Shown: piece after piece, positions 56,783 through 64,000 of the stretch
Numbering within the stretch: position 1 is the first letter of the stretch
Layout of the letters: every line of letters begins with the position of its first letter
DNA from: Caecibacteroides pullorum
Lineage (GTDB): Bacteria > Bacteroidota > Bacteroidia > Bacteroidales > Bacteroidaceae
DNA length: 64,000 nt
Direction of reading: 5' to 3'
NCBI RefSeq assembly: GCF_019239235.1
Contig: NZ_JAAZTS010000001.1
Span: forward strand, 62,001 to 126,000
Made by a program: the position numbers and the translations under genes
The notes under the pieces: generated by a model
Databases searched by the model: none
The model's input: only the letters and a program-made list of their open reading frames with translations
Told to the model about the DNA's origin: nothing

Positions 56783-59251
56783 ATGAAAATGAAAAGATTG
56801 ACAGTCATGTTATTATGCGCCGGAATGTGCTTTCCGGCTTTAGCTAGAAAAATTCAAGATCCATTTCCCCACAAAAAGGAAATCTATAAAAAGGGCTGGA
56901 TCGACTTTAACAAAAACGGAAAGAAGGACATCTATGAAGACCCGACACAGAATATCGAGAAACGAATCGACGACCTGCTTTCACAAATGAACCTGGATGA
57001 AAAGACTTGCCAACTGGCTACCTATTACGGTTACAAGAAAGCTCTGGAAGACAGCGTACCTACCGCCGCATGGAAAACAAATATACTGAAAGACGGAATA
57101 GCCAACGTAGACGAACACCTGAACAAGGAAATTGGAGATCCGAATACATTGGCCACGGCGCTGGCCGAAACTCAACGTTTCTTTGTGGAATATACTCGAT
57201 TGGGTATTCCTGTGGATTTTACAAATGAGGGAATTAGAGGTCTATGCGCGCGTAGTGCAACCAGTTTTCCGTCGATGAATGGACTGGGATGTACATGGGA
57301 CAAGGAACTGGCTTATATGCAAGGTGTCATTGAAGGCCGGGAAGCCCGTGCCATGGGCTACACCAACATCTATGCCCCTATTCTGGATGTAGCGAGAGAC
57401 CAACGCTGGGGGCGGTGGGAAGGGTCTATCGGTGAAGATCCCTATTTAGTAGCACGTATCGGAGTAGCCATGAGCAAAGGTATACAGAGCCAGCGGGTTG
57501 TATCCACTCCCAAACACTATGTCGGTTACGGTGACTGTAAGGCGGCCCGTCAATGGGATTCGCGTACTGATCCTCATATTACTCCTTCGGAAATGTATTA
57601 TATTCATGAATACCCCTTCCGGAAAGTCTTTCAGGAAGCAGGCGCTTTGGGCGTGATGTGTGCCTACAATGACTACGACGGGGTACCTATGGCCGGTAAT
57701 TATCATTATCTGACAGAAGTTCTGCGTAAAGAAATGGGATTCAAGGGTTATGTAGTATCAGACAGCTATGCTATTGGCCGTTTGAATGGTGTACACAAGG
57801 TTACCCCCAATTATAAGGAATCTGGGCGTAAGGCTATAGAGGCAGGACTGAATGTACGCACCGAGTTCAATGATCCTACTGAATACATCACAAATATTCG
57901 CGAATTGGTACTGGAAGGCAAGCTATCTATGGAGAGGGTAGATGAATTGGTAAGAGATGTCTTGTATGTTAAGTTCTGGTTGGGCTTGTTCGACAATCCC
58001 TATACCGGTTCTACCAAGGAGGCTTCCGATATCGTTTCATGCGAAGATCACTTGAATACCGCATTGCGGGCTTCGCGTGAATGCCTCGTACTGTTGAAGA
58101 ATGCTGATAACATGCTTCCCCTCCAGACCCGATACCGCAAGATTGCCGTCATCGGTCCCAATGCCGACTCGAAAGATTACATTCCAGCACATTATGGTCC
58201 GATGGGCTTCGAACGTTTTTATAGTGTAGTCGACGGACTCAAAAGTGTCTATCAACATGATGATGTAGAAATCAATTACGTCAAAGGTATCGATATCGTA
58301 AACCCGGGTTGGCCCGAAAACGAACTGATGTGCGACACCCTGACGACCGGCGAACAACAATCCATACAGGAAGCCGTAGAACTGGCACGCCGCAGTGACG
58401 TGGCCGTACTGGTATTGGGAGATAACCAACGCACATCCGGCGAAAGCCGTACACGTAGCAGCCTAGATTTGCCCGGACATCAGGAACAGTTGCTCGAAGC
58501 AGTCGTAAAGACAGGAAAACCTGTTGTGTTGGTTCTCATCTGGGGACGTCCCGCAACTATTAACTTCGCTGATCGTTATTGCAAAGGTATTTTGGCTGCT
58601 GGATATCCGGGTGCACAAGGTGGACTGGCCATTGCAGAAGCATTGAAGGGAGACTATAATCCTGGAGGCAAACTTACCGGTACTTGGCCAAAAACGGTCG
58701 GCCAGCTTCCAATGAATATACCGACCAAGCCCAATGCTAATTGGGAACCTATGAAATATCATTCGGTTGCCAACAAAGGATTACTGTATTGCTTCGGACA
58801 TGGATTATCCTATACAACTTTCCGTTATGATGATTTGAAGATAGACAGTATTCACACCCAGACCGCTCATGTCAAAGTATCGTGCCGAGTGACTAATACG
58901 GGAAGTGTGGCTGGAGACGAAGTGGTACAGCTATATGTCAACGATGTAGTAAGTTCTACCACCACCTATGAGAAGAATCTTAGGGGATTTGAACGTATCC
59001 ATTTGCTGCCAGGTGAAAGTAAGGAAATCACTTTCAACATCGTTCCCGATGATTTGATACTTATTAACGAACAGAAGGAACGGGTAGTAGAACCTGGCGA
59101 GTTCAAAGTGATGGTGGGCAGCTCATACGAGGACATTCGTCTGGCTGATAGTTTCTACTATCGTTCGGATATCGCAACGGATGGAGATCTTCAGCCTATA
59201 GAAAAAGGAAAGATGATTGATGAATCGAACTTCAAGGAAGAAAAGGAATAA
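56783..59251 (+). CDS. GH3-family beta-glycosidase
   Basis: 822 residues, signal peptide (ending FPALA). It opens with an EF-hand-like DFNKNGKKDIYED (calcium-type loop, about 38-50), then the GH3 barrel with NEGIRGL, KHYVGYGD and nucleophile Asp327 in VVSDSYAIGRL. The second domain has HQEQLLEAVVKTGKPVVLVL, and an FN3-like C-terminal domain starts at VSCRVTNTGSVAGDEVVQLY. Probable exo-beta-glucosidase, xylosidase or glucosaminidase. Last gene of the PUL, 8 bases after the GH20 gene and before a strong terminator. Confidence 0.93.
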   Translation: MKMKRLTVMLLCAGMCFPALARKIQDPFPHKKEIYKKGWIDFNKNGKKDIYEDPTQNIEKRIDDLLSQMNLDEKTCQLATYYGYKKALEDSVPTAAWKTNILKDGIANVDEHLNKEIGDPNTLATALAETQRFFVEYTRLGIPVDFTNEGIRGLCARSATSFPSMNGLGCTWDKELAYMQGVIEGREARAMGYTNIYAPILDVARDQRWGRWEGSIGEDPYLVARIGVAMSKGIQSQRVVSTPKHYVGYGDCKAARQWDSRTDPHITPSEMYYIHEYPFRKVFQEAGALGVMCAYNDYDGVPMAGNYHYLTEVLRKEMGFKGYVVSDSYAIGRLNGVHKVTPNYKESGRKAIEAGLNVRTEFNDPTEYITNIRELVLEGKLSMERVDELVRDVLYVKFWLGLFDNPYTGSTKEASDIVSCEDHLNTALRASRECLVLLKNADNMLPLQTRYRKIAVIGPNADSKDYIPAHYGPMGFERFYSVVDGLKSVYQHDDVEINYVKGIDIVNPGWPENELMCDTLTTGEQQSIQEAVELARRSDVAVLVLGDNQRTSGESRTRSSLDLPGHQEQLLEAVVKTGKPVVLVLIWGRPATINFADRYCKGILAAGYPGAQGGLAIAEALKGDYNPGGKLTGTWPKTVGQLPMNIPTKPNANWEPMKYHSVANKGLLYCFGHGLSYTTFRYDDLKIDSIHTQTAHVKVSCRVTNTGSVAGDEVVQLYVNDVVSSTTTYEKNLRGFERIHLLPGESKEITFNIVPDDLILINEQKERVVEPGEFKVMVGSSYEDIRLADSFYYRSDIATDGDLQPIEKGKMIDESNFKEEKE

Positions 59252-59270
59252 CGAAGGAGTTTCTAAAATG

Positions 59271-59316
59271 AAAGAGCCAGCTTCTGCATGAAAATGCGAG
59301 AGCTGGCTCTTTTTGT
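59271..59316 (+). terminator. Terminator of the second PUL
   Basis: AAAGAGCCAGCT pairs with AGCTGGCTCTTT, extended inward by an imperfect stem, and is followed by TTTTTG. Confidence 0.9.
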
Positions 59317-59561
59317 ATCGTCTTATTTCTACTGTCATTTCGGCAGGGCTTTTTTACACTTCGGTAGTTTTTTCATGATTGCAACAGTAATAACCATTAC
59401 TTTTACTTCCGCAAAAATAAAGAAATCTTGAGATGCTTGAATAAAGGATAAAAATGCTTCTGCTTAAGCATTATTAGTCAAAATACAAGCAGTAAAAAGG
59501 CATGGATTTTGTTTTAATAATAAAGCTTGGGTAATGTTGCCCGGCAGAAAAAATGTGAACG
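59317..59561. other. Non-coding stretch before the DUF4251 gene
   Basis: No gene supported. AATGCTT and AAGCATT (59453-59472) form a 7-base inverted repeat that may be regulatory. No clear promoter box is seen. Confidence 0.4.
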
Positions 59562-60116
59562 ATGAAGAATTTGACATGGATGATGGCGATGTTCCTGCTC
59601 ATGCTGGCAGGGAGCGCCGCAGCACAAGAAGAAAAGGAATTGACAAAGGTTGAAAAGAAAGCCTTGCAGGAACGTATTGACAAGTATCTGCACGATGAGG
59701 CAGAAGAGGCTCTTAACAACCGCGCTTTCACACTGGAGGCTGATCAGGTGATATTCAAGTATGGACAAACGGCACATGTGACGGCTAATACCAACTTTGT
59801 TTCGGTGAAGGATGACCATGCCGTTGTGCAGACTGCTTTCAATATCCCTGTCAGTGGTCCGAATGGACTGGGCGGTGTGACTGTAGAAGGGATATTTTCG
59901 GACTATGAGCTGAAAAAGGACAAGAAAGGAAATATCTCGCTTTCTATCAACGTGATGGGTACAGGTATTTCGGCTCGTGTGGACATCACGCTCTATGAGG
60001 GAAGTAACAAGGCTACGGTCAGCATTACGCCTAACTTCAATTCGAATCGCATGACGCTTAACGGTGTGATCGTGCCGATCGAAAAAAGTAGCGTATTCAA
60101 AGGACGTTCTCTATGA
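59562..60116 (+). CDS. DUF4251-family secreted protein
   Basis: 184 residues with a signal peptide (ending GSAAAQ). A charged helical stretch (EEKELTKVEKKALQERIDKY) is followed by a beta-rich domain with FTLEADQVIFKYGQTAHVTA and FVSVKDDHAVVQTAF. This matches DUF4251, a Bacteroidetes periplasmic family without known function. It heads a row of three small envelope genes. Confidence 0.85.
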   Translation: MKNLTWMMAMFLLMLAGSAAAQEEKELTKVEKKALQERIDKYLHDEAEEALNNRAFTLEADQVIFKYGQTAHVTANTNFVSVKDDHAVVQTAFNIPVSGPNGLGGVTVEGIFSDYELKKDKKGNISLSINVMGTGISARVDITLYEGSNKATVSITPNFNSNRMTLNGVIVPIEKSSVFKGRSL

Positions 60117-60162
60117 GAAGGACAGGACAAATGATGTGCAATAAACTTAACTATAGAAATTT

Positions 60163-60783
60163 ATGAAAAAGATTTTATTATTGGCTTGCATGGCGCTGAC
60201 GATTGCGGCATGTGAAAAAGATCCCGATCTGGGACAACTGGATTCGGATATGGTGGTTTACACCGATTATGACAGCGAGACGGATTTCAGTAAATTCCAG
60301 ACTTATTTCCTGCCGGACAGTATTCTGGAGGCAGGAAGTCACCACGCTACATACTGGAAAGACGAGAATGCGCAAAAACTTATTGATGCTGTAGTGGCTG
60401 AAATGAATAGTCGTGGTTATCAACGGATCACTGACCCTGAACTGAAGTCGGAGGCTGACCTTGGTGTACAGCTTTCCTATATCGCCCAGCGAGTAAATAT
60501 CTCCAGCGGTTGGTGGGGTGGCTGGTGGGATTACGGCTATTGGGGTCCCTGGTGGGGCGGCTGGTACTATCCTTACACTGTCAACTATAGCTATGATACC
60601 AATACGCTGGTTATGGAAATGGTAGACCTCTCGGATGGGGGAGAAGAGAATGCCAAATTGCCTGTGGTATGGTATGCTGACGCATCGGGTTACCAATATA
60701 ATTCGAATTACGATATCCGCCTGATGACCGAGGCCATTGGACAGGCTTTTGAGCAGTCACCCTATATTCAGTCTAACAAATAA
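60163..60783 (+). CDS. DUF4136-family lipoprotein
   Basis: 206 residues, lipobox IAAC (Cys17). The mature part opens with DSDMVVYTDYDSETDFSKFQ and matches DUF4136 envelope lipoproteins. An unusual aromatic insert near residues 116-143 (WWGGWWDYGYWGPWWGGWYY) is almost all Trp, Gly and Tyr. Such a stretch could be a surface loop or protein-binding site; its role is unknown. It lies 46 bases after DUF4251. Confidence 0.85.
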   Translation: MKKILLLACMALTIAACEKDPDLGQLDSDMVVYTDYDSETDFSKFQTYFLPDSILEAGSHHATYWKDENAQKLIDAVVAEMNSRGYQRITDPELKSEADLGVQLSYIAQRVNISSGWWGGWWDYGYWGPWWGGWYYPYTVNYSYDTNTLVMEMVDLSDGGEENAKLPVVWYADASGYQYNSNYDIRLMTEAIGQAFEQSPYIQSNK

Positions 60784-60799
60784 GAAACGGAGGTTTACA

Positions 60800-61444
60800 A
60801 TGAAAACAATATATAACCAAAACATACTGAAGACTCTAGCGTTGGCAGCTTGCATGCTGCTGGCCTTCCTTCCACAAGCACAGGCTCAATATGCTTCGCA
60901 GCGAAAAGTACACTTTGCCGTAGATTGGCAGATGAATGCTCCTCTGGCTACCGATTTCACTGACAAAATCAGTGGCTGGGGTATGAATTTTGAAGGCGTT
61001 TACGACGTGACGTCCCATTTTTCGGCTGGTGCGTTCCTCTCGTTTCATACCAATCATAGCTACGTAGGGCGCCAGACCATCAGTCTTTCGCCAACCGAAA
61101 GCCTGACTACGGACCAGCAACGCTCGGCTTTCCAATTACCTTTCGGAGCCACGACGGCTTATACCTTCTGCACGAATTCGAACGTCCGCCCTTATGTCGG
61201 CGTCAAGCTGGGAGCCATGTTTGGCCGTTATACTACTTACTTTGGTACAGGTGGTCTTTATGATACCAGCTGGGGATTTTATGCCTCGCCTGAAGTTGGC
61301 CTCAAAATCTATCCGAACTTACAGAAGAACTGGGGCTTCCATATTGCCGGTTACTATAGTTATGCGACGAACCGGGCAGAGACATTGACTGTCGATATTG
61401 AGGGACAGAACAACGTCGGGTTCCGCCTGGGTGTCTTGTTCTGA
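60800..61444 (+). CDS. Outer-membrane beta-barrel protein (porin-family type)
   Basis: 214 residues from the ATG at 60800, preceded by ACGGAGG. A signal peptide (ending QAQAQ) is followed by alternating amphipathic strands: VHFAVDWQMNAPLATDF, WGMNFEGVYDVTSHFSAGAF, VRPYVGVKLGAMFGRY, WGFYASPEVGLKIYP, and a closing VGFRLGVLF that ends in the C-terminal aromatic typical of barrel proteins. An eight-strand OmpA/OmpW-like barrel is likely. Third gene of the small envelope row. Confidence 0.82.
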   Translation: MKTIYNQNILKTLALAACMLLAFLPQAQAQYASQRKVHFAVDWQMNAPLATDFTDKISGWGMNFEGVYDVTSHFSAGAFLSFHTNHSYVGRQTISLSPTESLTTDQQRSAFQLPFGATTAYTFCTNSNVRPYVGVKLGAMFGRYTTYFGTGGLYDTSWGFYASPEVGLKIYPNLQKNWGFHIAGYYSYATNRAETLTVDIEGQNNVGFRLGVLF

Positions 61445-61485
61445 ACGAGGACAGACCGTCCTTTTTATATTCTGTGATTTATTTG

Positions 61486-61534
61486 AAGAGCCCGCAGGCT
61501 TGTCATAATCTTTGGCAAACTTGCGGGCTTTTCT
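61486..61534 (+). terminator. Terminator after the barrel-protein gene
   Basis: AGCCCGCA (61489-61496) pairs with TGCGGGCT (61522-61529), followed by TTTTC. A smaller GGAC/GTCC hairpin with a T5 tail (61448-61467) lies just before it. Confidence 0.75.
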
Positions 61535-61641
61535 TGTAAATAACAGGAGGAAAATGGGTAGGGGAACAGGGTGTAATTGCTCATTCCCGTCTGTATTGTG
61601 CATTTTCTGTCCCTATTTCTTGCCAAACCCGACACTTTCCG

Positions 61642-61650
61642 TAAATTTGC
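61642..61650 (+). promoter_or_regulatory. -7 promoter box for the etf operon
   Basis: TAAATTTGC matches TAnnTTTGY, 75 bases ahead of the etfB start. Confidence 0.5.
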
Positions 61651-61725
61651 AGGCTGATAGCCAACTATATATTGACAGTTGACAGAAATAAAAAAGAGAA
61701 ATACTTATACTAATTATTTAATATC

Positions 61726-62613
61726 ATGAGTTTGAAAATCGTAGTATTGGCAAAACAAGTGCCCGACACCCGCTGTGTGGGCAAGGATGCCATGAACGCC
61801 GACGGTACCATCAACCGTGCGGCCCTTCCGGCCATTTTCAATCCGGAAGACCTCAATGCGCTGGAGCAGGCGCTACGTCTGAAAGACGCATACCCGGGAT
61901 CGACCGTCACCATGCTCACCATGGGACCGGGACGTGCAGCCGAAATCATTCGCGAAGGACTTTACCGCGGTGCCGACGGCGGCTATCTGCTGACCGACCG
62001 TGCCTTTGCCGGTGCCGACACGCTGGCCACCTCGTATGCACTGGCCACGGCCATCCGCAAGATAGGCGAGTATGACATCATCCTCGGCGGCCGCCAGGCC
62101 ATCGACGGCGACACGGCACAGGTAGGCCCGCAGGTGGCCGAAAAGCTGGGCTTGCCGCAGATTACGTACGTAGAGGAAATCCAGGAAGTGAAGAACGGCC
62201 GTATCCGCGTGAAGCGCCATATCGATGGTGGCGTGGAGACCGTAGAAGGTCCGCTGCCCATTGTGCTCACCGTGAACGGTAGTGCCGCTCCTTGCCGTCC
62301 GCGCAACGCCAAGTTGGTGCAGAAGTACAAACGTGCCATGGGCGGACAGGAGAAAGCTGCTCTGACTAAAGACGGTGCTGAACTGCCCTATGCTTCGCTC
62401 TACGAACAGCGCCCCTATCTGAACATCACGGAGTGGAGCGTGGCTGACGTCAACGGCGATACCAAGCAATGCGGTCTCAGCGGTTCGCCCACCAAGGTGA
62501 AGAAAATCGAGAATATCGTCTTCCAGGCCAAGGAGAGCAAGACCCTGACAGGCAGCGATGCGGATGTAGAAAACCTGATTGTTGAACTTTTGGCTAACCA
62601 CACTATCGGATAA
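61726..62613 (+). CDS. etfB: Electron-transfer flavoprotein beta subunit (EtfB/FixA)
   Basis: A 295-residue soluble flavoprotein subunit. KIVVLAKQVPDTR opens the family domain. NPEDLNALEQALRLKD, VTMLTMGPGRAAEIIREGLYRGADGGYLL and GRQAIDGDTAQVGPQVAEKLG are conserved nucleotide-binding blocks, and GPLPIVLTVNG follows. With EtfA it shuttles electrons from acyl-CoA dehydrogenase. First gene of a tight three-gene operon (6-base gap to etfA). Confidence 0.95.
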   Translation: MSLKIVVLAKQVPDTRCVGKDAMNADGTINRAALPAIFNPEDLNALEQALRLKDAYPGSTVTMLTMGPGRAAEIIREGLYRGADGGYLLTDRAFAGADTLATSYALATAIRKIGEYDIILGGRQAIDGDTAQVGPQVAEKLGLPQITYVEEIQEVKNGRIRVKRHIDGGVETVEGPLPIVLTVNGSAAPCRPRNAKLVQKYKRAMGGQEKAALTKDGAELPYASLYEQRPYLNITEWSVADVNGDTKQCGLSGSPTKVKKIENIVFQAKESKTLTGSDADVENLIVELLANHTIG

Positions 62614-62619
62614 AGAATT

Positions 62620-63639
62620 ATGAACAACGTATTTGTATATTGTGAGATGGACGGCTGCCATGTTGCCGACGTCAGTCTCGAACTTTTGACCAAAGGCCGT
62701 AAGTTAGCCAATGAATTGGGCTGCCAGCTGGAAGCCATTTGCGCCGGCACCGGCCTCGAAGGTGTAGAAAAACAAGTGATGCCTTTCGGCGTAGACCGCG
62801 TACACGTGTTCGACGCTCCGGGTCTCTTCCCTTATACTTCCCTGCCCCACACTTCCATCCTTGTCAACCTGTTTAAGGAAGAGAAGCCTCAGATCTGCCT
62901 GATGGGTGCCACCGTCATCGGCCGTGACCTCGGCCCGCGTGTATCTTCGGCCCTGACCAGCGGATTGACCGCCGACTGTACACAGCTGGAAATCGGTAGC
63001 CACGAGGACAAGAAGCTCGGCAAGACTTACGAAAACCTGCTCTACCAGATCCGTCCTGCTTTCGGCGGTAACATCGTAGCCACCATCGTCAACCCCGAAC
63101 ACCGTCCGCAGATGGCTACTGTCCGCGAAGGCGTGATGAAGAAAGAGATTCTCGACGAAAACTATCAGGGGGAAGTAATCCGTCACGATGTGGCCAAGTA
63201 CGTGCCCGAAACGGATTATGTAGTTAAGGTTATTGACCGCCACGTGGAGAAGGCCAAACACAACCTGAAAGGCGCTCCCATCGTAGTGGCCGGAGGTTAT
63301 GGTATGGGCTCGAAGGAAGGCTTCGACATGCTGTTCGAACTGGCCAAGGAACTTCACGCTGAGGTCGGTGCCAGCCGTGCTGCCGTCGATGCCGGCTTTG
63401 TCGACCACGACCGTCAGATCGGTCAGACTGGTGTAACGGTTCATCCCAAGCTGTATATTGCCTGTGGTATCTCCGGCCAGATCCAACACATCGCTGGTAT
63501 GCAGGACGCAGGTATCATCATCTCTATCAACAATGACGAGAACGCTCCCATCAACGCCATTGCCGACTATGTCATCAATGGAACGGTGGAAGAGGTAATT
63601 CCTAAAATGATTAAGTACTACAAAAAGAACAGTAAGTAA
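62620..63639 (+). CDS. etfA: Electron-transfer flavoprotein alpha subunit (EtfA/FixB)
   Basis: A 339-residue FAD-binding subunit. The C-terminal domain carries the FAD site: VAGGYGMGSKEGF, GASRAAVDAGFVDHDRQIGQTG, KLYIACGISGQIQHIAGMQD and NNDENAPINAIADYVI. Complete, in an operon with etfB; its stop overlaps the next start by one base (TAATG). Confidence 0.96.
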   Translation: MNNVFVYCEMDGCHVADVSLELLTKGRKLANELGCQLEAICAGTGLEGVEKQVMPFGVDRVHVFDAPGLFPYTSLPHTSILVNLFKEEKPQICLMGATVIGRDLGPRVSSALTSGLTADCTQLEIGSHEDKKLGKTYENLLYQIRPAFGGNIVATIVNPEHRPQMATVREGVMKKEILDENYQGEVIRHDVAKYVPETDYVVKVIDRHVEKAKHNLKGAPIVVAGGYGMGSKEGFDMLFELAKELHAEVGASRAAVDAGFVDHDRQIGQTGVTVHPKLYIACGISGQIQHIAGMQDAGIIISINNDENAPINAIADYVINGTVEEVIPKMIKYYKKNSK

Positions 63640-64000
63640 TGGCAAACTTTTATACTGAACACCCGGAATTGCGCTTCCATCTGAACAACCCGCTGATGGA
63701 ACGCATTTGCGAACTCAAGGAACGCAACTATAAAGACAAGGATGAGTACGACTACGCGCCGCAGGACTATACCGACGCGATGGACTCATACGATAAAGTA
63801 TTGGAAATCACCGGTGAGATTACCGGCGAGGTGATTGCCGCCAACGCAGAAGGCGTGGACGAGGAAGGTCCCCACTGTGCCAACGGCCGTGTGGAATATG
63901 CCAGCGGTACGAAACAGAACCTCGACGCCATGGTGAAGGCCGGCCTGAACGGCATGACCATGCCGCGCCGCTACGGTGGCCTCAACTTCCCCATCACTCC
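63639..64000 (+). CDS. Acyl-CoA dehydrogenase, N-terminal part
   Basis: 120 residues are visible before the window edge. ANFYTEHPELRFHLNNPLME, then DYTDAMDSYDKVLEITGEIT and MVKAGLNGMTMPRRYGGLNF-P match the N-terminal helical domain of the long (about 570-residue) acyl-CoA dehydrogenases that accompany EtfB/EtfA in Bacteroides. Flavin-dependent; the active-site Glu lies beyond the edge. Confidence 0.9.
   Translation, partial: MANFYTEHPELRFHLNNPLMERICELKERNYKDKDEYDYAPQDYTDAMDSYDKVLEITGEITGEVIAANAEGVDEEGPHCANGRVEYASGTKQNLDAMVKAGLNGMTMPRRYGGLNFPIT

Overview
The window looks like a chromosome segment from a gut Bacteroidales, of the Bacteroides/Phocaeicola type. Three things point there: two SusC/SusD polysaccharide utilisation loci (PULs), a one-piece hybrid two-component regulator, and many promoters with the Bacteroidetes -7 box TAnnTTTGY, a few with a TTTG -33 box 19-20 bases upstream. 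I saw no tRNA, rRNA or CRISPR array. Coding density is high on both strands.

Layout. 1-573: 5' part of a secreted alpha/beta hydrolase (-), divergent from 657-5096, a 1479-residue hybrid sensor/regulator (HTCS). 5312-12336: an accessory block bounded by imperfect inverted repeats. It holds a probable mobile-element remnant, five minus-strand genes in two units (two aldo-keto reductases; then a third aldo-keto reductase, a cyclophilin-like protein and an MFS exporter) and a divergent AraC-type regulator. 12618-25020: a minus-strand PUL that looks pectin-directed (GH28, DUF4861, GH43, SusC, SusD, a DUF4957/DUF5123 lipoprotein), with a HAD phosphatase inserted. It is split by terminators and promoters into several transcription units.

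25198-37946: mainly housekeeping genes: fabI, an RsmI-like methylase, a membrane protein with a degenerate Nudix domain, lipA, a DPP-IV-type peptidase, hisS, a hidden 53-residue membrane protein, groES-groEL, cbpA-cbpM and an exported C1 peptidase. 38051-59251: a second PUL, on the plus strand. It starts with an ECF sigma factor and a FecR anti-sigma factor and continues with an STN-domain SusC, SusD, a small lipoprotein, a DUF4469 protein, a broken gene, and GH2, a GH35-like beta-sandwich protein without a catalytic domain, GH2, GH35, GH20 and GH3. The enzyme set (beta-galactosidases plus a beta-hexosaminidase) and the sigma/anti-sigma control suggest a host-type or other galactose/HexNAc-rich glycan; this is inference.

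59562-61444: three small envelope proteins (DUF4251, DUF4136 lipoprotein, outer-membrane barrel). 61726-64000: etfB, etfA and the 5' end of an acyl-CoA dehydrogenase, tightly packed.

The most unusual items are the six-helix membrane protein with a pseudo-Nudix domain, the free-standing GH35 C-terminal-type protein, the inverted repeat plus sigma-54-like element ahead of groES, the hidden 53-residue protein with a strong ribosome site, the TTATC/GATAA repeat array at 46256-46388, and the repeat-bounded redox/efflux block.
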